Shown here piece by piece: positions 1-10,609 of a DNA stretch of 64,000 bases. The stretch lies in assembly GCA_001695595.3 (NCBI GenBank), contig MBPM02000004.1, forward strand, positions 1,426,001 through 1,490,000. The letters run 5' to 3'. The notes below the pieces were generated by a model. The model had not been told where the DNA came from, made no database searches, and worked only from the letters and a program-made list of their open reading frames with translations. Numbering within the stretch: position 1 is the first letter of the stretch; the number at the start of each line of letters is the position of its first letter. The DNA is from Plasmopara viticola (taxonomy: Eukaryota; Oomycota; Peronosporomycetes; Peronosporales; Peronosporaceae). The translations under genes were made by a program, and so were the position numbers.

Positions 1-75
1 CATCAGCAGCAGCAACATCAGCGCCAGCAACAGGAAGCTATGGGACTTGGTCAGCCATTTGTCAACTTTGGTTAG
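1..75 (+). CDS. C-terminal end of a Gln-rich protein (partial)
   Basis: Frame 1 is open from the window edge to a TAG at 73-75, giving 24 residues. The tail is rich in Gln and His and ends in GLGQPFVNFG. The Q-rich composition and a reading frame open from base 1 suggest the 3' end of a larger gene lying to the left. The product cannot be named from so short a piece. It converges on the minus-strand gene ending at 192, leaving 116 bp between the stop codons. Confidence 0.45.
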   Translation, partial: HQQQQHQRQQQEAMGLGQPFVNFG

Positions 76-191
76 GAAAGGCAATAGGAGTGGGGTATAT
101 CTATCATTGTTCAGGCCTTCAGTTAATGCTAGGAATCTATACATACGCAAGTACACTTTTTTTTACTTTAAAATACTTTTAATCAGCCAAA

Positions 192-2855
192 CTATGCCCC
201 AACGGGATTCAGATATTTGGCTTCCATGATAAACTGCATCATTTTCTTCCTCTCAATGACACTTTCGTCACCCTCTTGCGTCAACAAATCAAATAGTTCG
301 TATCGCTCTCCTGTCGTGAATTCCAATCCACTTGCCGACAAACATCGTTCAAAACCGTCCAAATCAAGACCTCCGGTCATTTCATCCATTGTTTTCGACA
401 CCTCTTGCATCTGAGAATCAAAAGCCTGTTGCCACGCTACCATTGCCATATCGAGAAATTTCTCCAAGTCAATTGTTTTGTCGTTCAAATTGTGGCGATA
501 GAGCTTCTCCCGGAACGACGTGAAATGGCTAGTACGTTGCATGGATTGAGGAAAAGCTTGCTTGCAGGTCTCGAGAGCTAAGAACGTTGCAATCGTTCGA
601 ATTTTGATCGGCTCTCCGTCTCCAATGTACTCATTCCACATTGCGATCAAAGCTCCGTACGCTAGCGGCTGTGCAGATGTCGGTGACGAAAGACTTGCGA
701 TCGAATTCGATCGGGATTTCTTCTTCGTTGCAATCAAGTTTAAGATGCATTTTAAGAGCTTCTGATAAAATGAAAAAGCATAATTCTTCGACTGATTGCG
801 TGTGATGTCCGACCCAAAGAACCAGCTAAAGAGCGAACAACGAACGTGACTGTCTTTCGTAGAATAATGCAGCAACGACCGCTCCAGTTGCATCGTATAC
901 ATAACAGCAATCGATTTAATGCCGTATTTGCGCGTCAAAAAGTCCTTTGCGAGAGCCTTGAATGTCATCGAGCCAGCGCCTTGCTTTAAAAACTTATACC
1001 GATCGTCAAACAAAAGCGTAGCACTCGGCGCGTTCACAAGGTCAGTCGCATCTCGCGAAAATTGAAGGTGAAGAATTGCAGACAGGAGATGGCACACTTC
1101 GGCCAGCGAAAGAACGTGAAGAGACTCCGATCTGCGTGTCAAGTCGGTACGAGTGTTAAAACTAATCGCATTCTTTCGACGTCTTGGTAAAGTAGACAAA
1201 GGATGCTTTGACGTCGATTTCCGTCGCGGTCTGTACTTCTTTGCGTTTCCATCCGCTGAGGGCTCAACTAGTACTTCAGCTATAAACTCGTCCTCTTTCG
1301 ATTCTTCGTCATCGGACAAAATATGACGCCCGCACGTGCATTCGCACTCAGAGTTCTGTCGTCCGCCTTCTTGCTCTATCTTTGCGCGCTTTGCAGGGTT
1401 TTCAAACTTACAAAGTCGCTCCAGTACTGAGTCTGAAAACATTGATTTGTGCGTTGATTTTGTAAAAGATACTTCGGTAGCGACGTCCTGAATCAACTCC
1501 ATTAACTCATGCACTCTCTTCCCAACACGAACCTCTTCAGAGTCAAATCGAGACCCTGTCGCGAGCAAAGTCGATTCCAATCTAACACTGGGTTCCTGAG
1601 GTTCTTGCATCTGCAGTAATTTACTTAAATCCTCAACTAAATCCTGGCAACGAGTGCCATCATTCAGGTCGTCTCGTTCTTGTATGGCATCATGAAGCTC
1701 GCTAGATGTGACATAATCAAAGCACTCTCGCAAAAACTTCCGTCGGTTTTTTTCACTCATGTCCCCTATACTCACAGCTATTACGTCAGGAAGCGACGTC
1801 ATCTCACGCTCGACGGCATTTTCCAAAAGTAACGACATCAGATGGTGCGCGTCTACGTCCGATAACTCGGAAAAAGTCTTCAAAATCTCGTCACTTTGTG
1901 ATTTTGAACTCAAATCTCCTAGCTGAAGAACTGGGATATGATTGTATTCGTCAAATCGATCGCATTGTGAAGATGCATGAGCAGTAGCGACACCTGCAAC
2001 TGCATTCAGTTTGTCACACTGAGCGTCTTGGAGCCTTTCTTGTAGTCGTTCAACCTCGTTTTTCAAACCATTAACCGAGTTCTGAAGGCTCTCGCACTCT
2101 AAATTCTGACGCATCATGTCTTGGAACCAAGGCTTACCACGCTGGTAAAAGAGAGCGGAGCGATTGGTTCCAAGCTTTTCAATGTCTTTGAGATCCTTAA
2201 AGTTCGAATATAGTGCAATGCCCAGTTCTTCAATCATTTGCACTAAGAAAGGATACTCGTCGGCAAAAAGGCTACCCATATGAGCAAGACCAGTAAATGC
2301 TACTGCCGAAACGAAAGCATTCGGACGAGGCATCGTGCTAGTCAATGCTGTGGCCTGTTTGTACATTGCTTCGCAAAAGAGTGCAATAGAATAGAAAGAA
2401 GGTTGCTCTTCGTCCCACATTTCCAAAAGCGCGTGAAGTTTCACTTGCATTGCTGTCGAATCGACTTCGCGCAAAATTTGAAGCTTGGACTTTTCAAAAG
2501 GTGGCGATAGACAAGGGTCACGTGAGTTTAAAAATGAATTTTGCATTGGAAAGGCAATCGATTCGACTTTCATGTATCGTGCACGACTTGCACTTATTGG
2601 ACGATTGAATCGTGCAGAGTTTGGACGCAGTGACGTCTGCGCCAGTCGACTACTAGTCGTTGAGGTCACGAGCGAGGCCGAAAAAGGGCGTGGTGGTCGG
2701 GCAGTTTTTTTTTTTCGATCACAGTGTTCGAGATTTCCAGTTCGAGCTCGAAGTGGAGCTGCGTATGGTGAGTCGATAATCAAGCATGCAGCACGCGCTG
2801 ATTTTTCCACTTTTGGACGGGACAATGGTCTAGAAGTCGCGTTCGTTTGAGGCAT
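192..2855 (-). CDS. Uncharacterised 887-residue protein with RPxSA motifs and EF-hand-like C-terminus
   Basis: A single uninterrupted minus-strand frame of 887 codons, too long to be chance. I do not recognise the family. Residues 1-95 are basic and low in complexity, with RPFSAS (56-61), RPNSAR (77-82) and RPISAS (85-90); RPxSA-type motifs occur in a number of ciliary/flagellar proteins, so an axonemal or basal-body role is a weak inference. Residues about 252-280 (LECESLQNSVNGLKNEVERL onward) look like a coiled coil. Near residue 508 is a CECTCGRH cluster, followed by an acidic stretch and a basic segment with PRRKS and PRRRKN that could act as a nuclear signal. The last 60 residues (GGLDLDGF...) resemble a degenerate EF-hand pair. 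There is no signal peptide or membrane segment. The start is the first Met of the frame at 2855. Confidence 0.8.
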   Translation of the reverse strand: MPQTNATSRPLSRPKVEKSARAACLIIDSPYAAPLRARTGNLEHCDRKKKTARPPRPFSASLVTSTTSSRLAQTSLRPNSARFNRPISASRARYMKVESIAFPMQNSFLNSRDPCLSPPFEKSKLQILREVDSTAMQVKLHALLEMWDEEQPSFYSIALFCEAMYKQATALTSTMPRPNAFVSAVAFTGLAHMGSLFADEYPFLVQMIEELGIALYSNFKDLKDIEKLGTNRSALFYQRGKPWFQDMMRQNLECESLQNSVNGLKNEVERLQERLQDAQCDKLNAVAGVATAHASSQCDRFDEYNHIPVLQLGDLSSKSQSDEILKTFSELSDVDAHHLMSLLLENAVEREMTSLPDVIAVSIGDMSEKNRRKFLRECFDYVTSSELHDAIQERDDLNDGTRCQDLVEDLSKLLQMQEPQEPSVRLESTLLATGSRFDSEEVRVGKRVHELMELIQDVATEVSFTKSTHKSMFSDSVLERLCKFENPAKRAKIEQEGGRQNSECECTCGRHILSDDEESKEDEFIAEVLVEPSADGNAKKYRPRRKSTSKHPLSTLPRRRKNAISFNTRTDLTRRSESLHVLSLAEVCHLLSAILHLQFSRDATDLVNAPSATLLFDDRYKFLKQGAGSMTFKALAKDFLTRKYGIKSIAVMYTMQLERSLLHYSTKDSHVRCSLFSWFFGSDITRNQSKNYAFSFYQKLLKCILNLIATKKKSRSNSIASLSSPTSAQPLAYGALIAMWNEYIGDGEPIKIRTIATFLALETCKQAFPQSMQRTSHFTSFREKLYRHNLNDKTIDLEKFLDMAMVAWQQAFDSQMQEVSKTMDEMTGGLDLDGFERCLSASGLEFTTGERYELFDLLTQEGDESVIERKKMMQFIMEAKYLNPVGA

Positions 2856-4928
2856 TCTTCGAAAAATGGAGAATAAACTTGTGCATAGTATTGAAATTTA
2901 TTAATACACGATTCATTTTAGATTGAAGCCATAAATAATTGGCTAAGATGGCGGTAGCGTTGTTGCAGTGCCTAGCATCTCTGGTGTCTTTCTCGGGCTA
3001 TCTACGCTTGTGCGGTCTCCATTTAAGCAGTAAAGTATCTGTCGGGTCTAGACTTGCTCCTACCTTATTGATAGCATACATTTCGAGTGCGATGAACACG
3101 TTATGATCAATAACCACCGTTTGCTCGCATGTAAGTTAGAATGCAGCTCAACGACACAGTAATTACTTAATCTCAGCGGACATTATAGTTGCAGTGTGGA
3201 ATATTACTAGATTTACTATCAGTTTGACAGCATTGAATGCAAAAAGGTGTGGAAAATGGGGTGATGGCACGTGTGAAGTGCGTCATGTAATATATGACAA
3301 TGCGCTGTTTACATAGAACACGGATGCAGCAGTAAGCAGTAAGTAGCAGGTAACGATGTTCACACGTCTTTTTGTCTAGAAAAGTGATCTGACTTGGTCT
3401 TTACTTCTGGAAAAAAGTTCGTGATTGTTTGTCACCGAAGCGCACAAAACAGATTATTTTGACAGCGAGCTTCGTGTGCTCGCAGCCAGTGCAGTGCCCT
3501 ATGATAAAGCTTCTCTCATTAATGCAACTGCAACGGAGAGGCAGTTTTGCATGTTGGACGCATTACTTTTGTTGTTCGGACACAAGACAGTGGACTTTTA
3601 CGTTACAGCATAATTGTAAAAGCGCAGATTGTATGGGTTCTGGAATTGAGACAACATCAGGCTAGAAGTGTAGATTAAGCTTTACTCGCACAATGGTCGC
3701 CTCATAGATAGCAATTGATAGCATTGTAAATAAGATCATACACATCATGGAGCATCACCTCTGGAATATTTCTGGCTTTAAACTTAACCAAAAGCTCAAG
3801 TCCAAAAACCTAAAAGGCCTCCTGTTGAAGCATTGACACGGCGACCAATTATACTGGCAATTACATTTTAGATGATTTCTTTGCCAGCCTCAAGGTTGTT
3901 TTTGACACCCAAAAAACGTATGCACCCCCATTCTTCTTCGGTGGAGCTATCTTTACTGCTCTTGGTGCTCTATGCTGCCCACCCTCGCTCATGGAACCGC
4001 AGCAAACCTGTGTTACGCGGAGTTCGTGGCTCCATGGTCAGCAATTTAGATCTTTATCTTTAGCGTCTTCGGTAGGCGGTACAGCTTGCAGAGCTTTGGA
4101 AACGGCTTAGAATATACAAAAATGTCTACCTAAAAGTGCCTTCTTTACCTTTCATTTTTTCGGCATATACTTGCCGACACTATATCCATAAGAAGCCGTG
4201 CACAGAACAGGAAAGAGTAAATGAGTGAGTCAAACTCCTTGTATTGTATTGTATTACGTTATCGCGTTGCCAACTTATGCACGTGCTAGGCTCAGTCTGG
4301 CTAGTCCACGGCATAGAGTGGTGTCCGCATACGTCGGGTCTCGTTCGGCGGGCAGTGCAGCCAGCACCGAGGTCGTGAGGGTCTTCCATTATTTTGTTTA
4401 GCTCTGACTTGGTAAGAGCCCAGGTGGCGCCCTGGTGCTGGAGACCGTCGCGTCGAGGGTGAGACTCGTTAGAGATCTGCAGATGCCCGAGAGCACCTGC
4501 CCGAAGCGCGCGAGCATTTAGCCCCCGCGCTTGGAAGGAGGGCGTCACCCCAACCTTTTCCGAAGTACTTTATCATTGATCTCGAGAAATTAGCTCGGAA
4601 TTCTTTGTTAAATAAGTAAAAAGCAAAGAAAATTCTGAGATATCTCTTGGACTCATTTCTAAAAAAAACATCAACTGATTATAGACATCTCATGCAACAG
4701 CGCTCATTTTTTTCTAATAAAAACTCGGTAAATTTCTTAAAGCTTTTATTTTATTAGATAACTATTATCGATTGTAACGCCATAACACATGTATCCTATT
4801 CAATATCTTGTTAGGAGTGTTCACCCATTTACACAAAAGTCACTCATCTGCACTGCTTTTATGACTAATTCCCGCCGCGTGGCCAATAAGCAACATTAAA
4901 CCGACAAAAAAGGCAATTGACGCGCACG
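2856..4928. other. Intergenic region, 2.07 kb, no confident gene
   Basis: Lies between the divergent 887-residue gene and the Sec12-like gene and must hold both promoters. Only short frames are present and none has a recognisable motif. A 370-bp GC-richer island lies at about 4190-4560. No RNA gene was seen. Confidence 0.6.
2948..3106 (+). CDS. Possible 52-residue small ORF
   Basis: ATG at 2948 to TGA at 3104-3106. The N-terminus is hydrophobic (MAVALLQCLASLVSFSGYL), and a TTCATTTT Inr-like string lies about 40 bp upstream. It begins only 92 bp from the start of the divergent minus-strand gene. No family is recognised, and a frame of this length is compatible with chance, so this is a weak candidate. 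Confidence 0.15.
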   Translation: MAVALLQCLASLVSFSGYLRLCGLHLSSKVSVGSRLAPTLLIAYISSAMNTL

Positions 4929-6786
4929 ATGCAAGTTAAATACCCGATCATGGGGCTGTCGTACGCCCGTGGCTTGTTCGCCATCTGTGGCGGCGGCGGC
5001 TCACTAAAGTCCGGCATTAAGAACACTGTCGTAAGTCCTGCATTAAAGTTTTTAGCTCACTTAGACATTATCTGACCATCACTCTGCAGGACATCTACCA
5101 GCTCTCGGACACGGACCCGACAGGCTTTAGCAAACAGATTTCGGGCGACACGGGACTGGAATTGGCGTCTGGTGTGGCCTTCTCACACGATGGCCAGCTC
5201 ATCGCCGTATCCGTTAGTGCCGGCTGCTGGGTCTACGCATTGAACCTGAAGGATAAGACCATCACTTTGCTCGTTAAATTCCGCACGGACTTTTACGACG
5301 AAGACAGCTCGCAATCCTGCGCTCGCTTTGTAGGAAATTCTACCATATTAACAGGTGGAGAAGACGGAGTGGTCCGAATCTGGCGTCTTAGTCAAGACCC
5401 GTCTAAGCCTGAAAAGGCAGTGGGTACAGCCAAAGCTCTATCGGTACCAGAGGAAAGAGATCTTCATGCCAACGTGGTGACTGAAGAGCGACCAAAGCTT
5501 GGAGACTGTGTCATTAATGGTAACAACATGGTAACTTTAACGAGGGAATATCGGGGGCATACTAAAAGAATCCGAGATATTGATGTCGATCTTTCCCATC
5601 GTAACCTCGTAAGCTCCAGTTCAGATGACCAATCGTGCCATCTATGGAGACTTGCTGAGGTGACACCGATTTGCAAACTCTCTAAAGACGATGCACTAGA
5701 TATTGCTCTCCAGCGACTGCCAATAAAGCCTATTGTTGGACCACGGAAGCACATTTTTCGATGTGTGCGCTTTTCGAATAGTGGTCGACGACTGTATACG
5801 ATGCTGACTCCTGCGCGTGGTGATTCAATTTTAATTAAGTGGAAACCGGAGACAATTGTACAGGAAAGCGAGGAACAGTGGTCTTGGGTGGTCGATCGAG
5901 CGGCTATTGCGGGGGAGAAACCTGTGGCAAGTCTCTGTGTGAGTCAGGATGACTGTTTTATATGTGCAGCTGCGGTCACGGGTGAAATGAAGGTCTTTTT
6001 GGCGTCCACATTGCAGCAATACACGATCAAGTCGACAAGCCAGCATTCGTTTGCTATCACTGGAATGAGCTTTGCGCCGTCAGTCGACAAGAATGCTCCT
6101 CATTTCTACTTGGTGAGTGGCGGAGCCGACAAGAATTTACTTCGTCATGAGATTCCGTTGAAAGGTGGTGTCGTGAGGTCGGGGAGGGAGAAAGTCGTCG
6201 GTTGCTTAATAAGCGTTGTGAGTGCCACTTGTGGTCTCGGGCTAAATGTTGTGATGGCCGCGATTCTGCTCTTTTTCCTCTTGCTATTTATTCATGCGCA
6301 AACTGCGATGTTTCCGAATAGCCCACTGACGGGTCTTGAAGTAAGTTATTGGTTTAATACCTAAAATTTGACACCTAGGAACTCACTATTATCTTATATG
6401 ACTTGGCGCAAAGGATTTGGCATCGCTTCGATTTGAGTCATCAGATGGTCTGGCAACTATTCTTGCTATTGTGGCCAGCTCAACTGTCACGTGGCTTATT
6501 GCGACGCATAGCTCAGTAACGAGTCGTTTCTTTTGGAACGGTCTACTGTGTTTGCTGTCAGGTCTTACAGCCTTTCTAGTGGCCATCTCGACAGACCGTG
6601 AGATGCTTTGGCAAACTGGTGACGCCGCCGTCGATGAATTGCTCGGTGCGTCCGCTGCTACTATTTCTTGGCTTTTGTCATGTTATTGAATGCCGTTTTT
6701 GTGCAGTATACAAGATTGCGATCTTATTTGGCGTATGCTGCATCATATTCCTTTTCTGCCATTCAATGTTGGTGATAATGCTGTGA
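4929..6786 (+). CDS. Sec12/PREB-like WD40 membrane protein (four-exon model)
   Basis: Proposed exons are 4929-5030, 5090-6340, 6414-6645 and 6707-6786, all bounded by GT/AG and keeping frame for 554 residues. The N-terminus carries GGGGSLKSGIKN, which resembles the Gly-rich, K-loop region of Sec12/PREB, the ER guanine-exchange factor for the SAR1 GTPase of COPII vesicles. WD40-type blades follow (ILTGGEDGVVRIWRL; GHTKRIRDIDVD...SSSDDQSCHLWRL; LVSGGADKNLLRHEI). A strong transmembrane segment lies at about residues 417-437 (VVMAAILLFFLLLFIHAQ), as expected for this family. Exons 3 and 4 add further hydrophobic stretches. Exon 2 is certain. The first intron (gtaagt...ctctgcag) and last intron (gtgcgt...tttgtgcag) have good sites. 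The acceptor at 6412-6413 is weaker; an alternative at 6377-6378 would end the protein near 6516. Confidence 0.65.
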
Positions 6787-7325
6787 GATATGCAACAAAC
6801 AATTGCAGCAAGGTCCTCATGGAGCCAATTATTAGTTTAAGCTTGCAAGAATCTATTTTAATAACACGTGCCTTAATAATTATACGATTGAAATTGTGCG
6901 CCGTGACAAATACATTATATCTGCATTGTGAAATGTAGAATGTAAAGAAGAAGCAACATGCTTTGGCACGAACGAAACACACGAGGTTACAGCAGAATAC
7001 TCACGCATCTCCTGCTTGAGGCTCGTGACTTATTTCGCAATGTTATAAGCTCGTCCCAAAATTTGCAATGTTATGTGCGAGCACAAATTTGCAATGCGTA
7101 CCCCACGTCCGTCGTCAGCTGTAGCTGTCGACTTCTTAAAACGGGGCATTACAACTCGATTTGATGTTAGATAGAAAATTAAGTTCTGCCGCAAAGGACT
7201 CTGAACTCAATGCACCGGCATGACTGTATTAATCCAGAAGAGCATCAGACATTAATTCGAGATACCCAATAACACAATAGGACTAGGTGTAGTATCTTTT
7301 CCACTTCCCCCGTTGAGCCGCCGAC
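6787..7325. other. Intergenic region, 539 bp
   Basis: Separates the Sec12-like stop from the methyltransferase start. It is AT-rich with only short frames. It should contain the 3' end of the first gene and the promoter of the second. No RNA gene or repeat was seen. Confidence 0.6.
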
Positions 7326-8264
7326 ATGGAGAAAGTCTTTACGAACGCCAGCTGGTCTGCGCATGCCAAGACATACAGCTCCGTATTTACATCACTGACG
7401 CATCGTTGGGCTGTGGATTCGCTTCAGGTTGCGCACCATGCAATCCTGCACAAGCTTCAGCAGCACGAGGCCAAGAGCTCCGCCGAGCCATTTCACTTCT
7501 TGGATGTCGGTTGCGGACCAGGAGTTTTGAGCTTCGAGTTTGCACGTCGATACCTCACTAACCCAACGGAAATTCGCATCACTGCCACCGACTTGTCCGA
7601 AGGAATGTTGCAACAAGTCAGAGACCAACTTACGGAAGATCCCACGATGGCTGCGTTTGCTCCTAAATTCAGCACGCTGCAGAGTGACGGGTTGGTGCTG
7701 GAAGAAGTGGATGACGCATCGGTAGATATGATTGGATCCAACTTTGGCTTGGGCATTTTTCCTAATCGCGGAAAAGGGTGGGCGACAGCATATCGAGTGC
7801 TAAAAGAGGATGGATTGCTCGTTGCCACGACTTGGAGCGAAAAGAGCTCCCAGATAGTCTGGTTTGACAAGATAACCGACATGTTCAATGCCAAAGAAGG
7901 AGAAGGAGAAGCAATGGACAGGCCATCGTTGTCTGCATGTACGGATCGAGAGAGGATGCTGAAGGAGCTAAAAGCGGCCGGTTTCCAAGACGTAAAGATG
8001 TTTTCCACGACCCACACCATTGTGTTTGATGATCCTAAGGCGATGATTCAGGGAAGCATGAATAATCCGTTTGTCACCAAGTTTCTGGAAAGACTGACTA
8101 AGGAAGAGATAGAGCAAACGTTGATTGAGTTGCTGGAAAAGGATGCTCGGAAAAGCTTTTACAGCGAAGAAGGAGACGCAATGATCGAACGCGTTGATCC
8201 TTTTGCGGATGGTCAACCGCGCTTGATCGCGTTTATCGGGTTTATCGTTCTTGCACGTAAGTGA
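7326..8264 (+). CDS. Class I SAM-dependent methyltransferase
   Basis: A single-exon frame of 312 residues. Residues 57-66 (HFLDVGCGPG) form methyltransferase motif I, the glycine-rich SAM-binding loop. ITATDLSEGM (about 85-94) carries the acidic residue expected to bind the ribose hydroxyls of SAM. SVDMIGSNFGLGIFPN and YRVLKEDGLLVATTW (about 135-170) match the later strands of the Rossmann fold. The closest general class is the UbiE/Methyltransf_11/25 type. The substrate cannot be told from the sequence. No signal peptide or membrane segment is visible, so a cytosolic enzyme is likely. It is single copy and lies just left of the protease array. Confidence 0.85.
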   Translation: MEKVFTNASWSAHAKTYSSVFTSLTHRWAVDSLQVAHHAILHKLQQHEAKSSAEPFHFLDVGCGPGVLSFEFARRYLTNPTEIRITATDLSEGMLQQVRDQLTEDPTMAAFAPKFSTLQSDGLVLEEVDDASVDMIGSNFGLGIFPNRGKGWATAYRVLKEDGLLVATTWSEKSSQIVWFDKITDMFNAKEGEGEAMDRPSLSACTDRERMLKELKAAGFQDVKMFSTTHTIVFDDPKAMIQGSMNNPFVTKFLERLTKEEIEQTLIELLEKDARKSFYSEEGDAMIERVDPFADGQPRLIAFIGFIVLARK

Positions 8265-8900
8265 AATTGGTGTTGATAAGTGTGTGTGTGAGATCTACTA
8301 CTACCTTAAATAAAGTTGCTTTACCACTAAGTCGTCAAACCGCCATAGCAAAGTTTGCATCAACCAGCCAAGCTGCAATGTTGTTGCTTGATACCTAATC
8401 TTGCGTCATCAGCATTTTATTGAGTCAAAACTTAAAGGGAGAGTGTCGACACATGTATCGATGACGTTCTTATACTCCTTCGCCTGGTTATTGTCATCGA
8501 ATGCAGCAGCATTTCAACATGTAAATCGCTTGCTTAAGTTTAAGTAGAAGCATTGATGTTCTGGCGCATTTAAAAACAGCAGTCGATGGCGTGTGGCCAA
8601 GCAAAATAGCTTGGCCTTGATTCAACTTTGCCGCTTGGACTAAAACTTGTAGCATTAAAAGACTTTTGAACACAAAAAGATAGATTGACAATTTGAGTCT
8701 CTTCTAAGGTTTCAACTCATATACTGCTGACTTTTTAAATTTTATTTGTGGTATAATCGAATCAAGGCAACGAGCTGACGGAACGGCGACTGCTATTCCT
8801 GCGATTTTTTGCAAAAAGTCCCCAGTAAAGCGTGGATAAATGCTTAATTGCTTTCTTGACTTTTCTTTTTCAGATAGTCACGATCCGCAGTTTCAAGCAC
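8265..8900. other. Intergenic region left of the array
   Basis: AT-rich, with no supported gene. Similarity to the tandem protease unit begins only at about 8905-8920, so this is the last unique sequence before the array. Confidence 0.55.
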
Positions 8901-9157
8901 TTTTCTTGGACAAAGCTATTGAAAAGCTCTGTCAGACTTGCCACACCTCAAGAGCGAGCATTTTTGAGGAAGTAGTCACCTTTCGACACCACAAATAACT
9001 CGGCGACGCATGTACAAGCCAATGCATCGATGATACTTTTAGCCCGCGTTGTTGCCAGCGTACTCCATCATTCTTAAACAATCCTTTCAGCTTCTAGTAA
9101 GCATTCCAATCGACTCAATCCGACTAAACTTTCAAGGCACGCAACAAGTCACATATC

Positions 9158-10609
9158 ATGATGCGGCGTGGTTTTGTTCCGTTTGTGGTGGTCTTCGCCA
9201 CGCACATGTTTGACGTGTCGGGAGTCCAGACGGGATTGATTTCTGATGTAGTGGATTCTATCACGGGTGTGACACCGAAGCTGGTGTCGCCGCTGTTCAA
9301 GGATGTGAGCAGTTCGTATGACCCGCACCGCTACGTCATCGTCATGAATGAAGATACCAAGTCGGTCATTGATGGTGCTGCCAACACCAGTACCGCAATC
9401 TGGACGGAAGCTGAGCGAGTCGAAAACATTCGAAATATTGTGAGCGCTCTTAAGCAGCATGCACGTCAGACGCAAGGTCCAGTGACACAAGTCCTCGAGG
9501 CAGAGGGCTATCAGTTTCAAAGCAACTGGATAAGCAACACGATTGAAGTGGAAGATTGTCCTTTAAATCTTGTTCAGCAGATATCCGGTCTGCTGTCGGT
9601 AAAGGAAATTGTCTATGACATCATCGTCAATCAGGATTCGAAAGTGTGCGGCTGACTTAGCAAATGACACTGTTTCAGCTGAATGGGGTGTCACGAAAAT
9701 CAACGCACCCAATGTGTGGTCTTCAAGCAACATTGGTCAAAATGTCGTCGTTGGAAACATCGATTCAGGGGTGCGCAGCAGTCATGAGAGTCTGGTAACC
9801 AATTGGGTCTGTTTGCACGGATGGTATGATCCGAGACGAAAGACGGCAACCCCTTTTGATGAAAGCGGCCACGGAACGCATACAATGGCCACGGCTGTAG
9901 GAGGCAAAGGAGTGGGGGTTGCACCTGGTGCCCAGTGGATGGCTTGCAAGGGTTGTGGAATGAGAAGTTGCTCGCTATCTCTTTTAACTGCTTGTGCGCA
10001 GTTCATGTTGTGTCCGACAGACGCGAACGGCAACAACTGTGACCCGGCCAAGGCTCCACATATTGTGAGCAATAGCTGGGGAGGCGGCCAAGATCCAACT
10101 TACTTCCAGTCTAGTCTAGATGCTTGGCATGCTGCTCGTATCATTCCAGTATTTTCAGCCGGTAATGCAGGCAGTGGGGGGTGTGGTTCAGTCGCATCTC
10201 CGAGTGATTCGCCTAAAGTTTTTGCGGTTGGAGCAACCGACAGAAATGACGTCTTAGCCCCGTTTAGCAGTCTCGGCCCGGCTGTAAATGGTCGTGTAAA
10301 GCCCGATTTTGCTGGTCCTGGAGTAAACATTCGTTCGGCTTGGAATGGCAACGATTCCGAGTACAGGAGAATTTCGGGAACGAGTAGGCTGCGCCTCATC
10401 TCGCTGGTACAATTGCGTTGGTTTAAAGTGCACGTCCTGGTTTGAGTTTCGACGCTGTCAAGACGGTACTGATAAATTCGACGGACTAGAACTTGCCAAA
10501 AGCTGCCTTGACATGTGGTGGGACACCAGACACGGTATTTCCAAACAATCAATACGGTTACGGTCGACTTAATGCAGAAAAAGTTGTAAACGCTGCTCTT
10601 GCGATCTGA
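9158..10609 (+). pseudogene. Subtilisin copy 1, two frameshifts
   Basis: Aligned with the intact copies, a 2-bp deletion at about 9636-9640 shifts frame at the prodomain/protease junction. A 1-bp deletion at about 10386 shifts frame immediately after the catalytic GTS, so the Ser remains but the following MAAPH helix and the C-terminus are lost. The sequence reads MMRRGF at the start, where other copies read MVRRGF. The region between the frameshifts still encodes the NIDSGV and GHGTHT motifs. Its upstream sequence is the most diverged of the array, consistent with a founder or edge copy. If neither indel is a sequencing error, no active protease can be made. Confidence 0.85.

Noticed and set aside
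3425..3665. Short overlapping + frames of 62 and 78 codons in the intergenic region
   Set aside because: No motif, no start context and mutual overlap in different frames; compatible with chance.
8494..8691. 65-codon minus-strand frame with a hydrophobic start
   Set aside because: Short, with no homology recognised, in AT-rich intergenic DNA.
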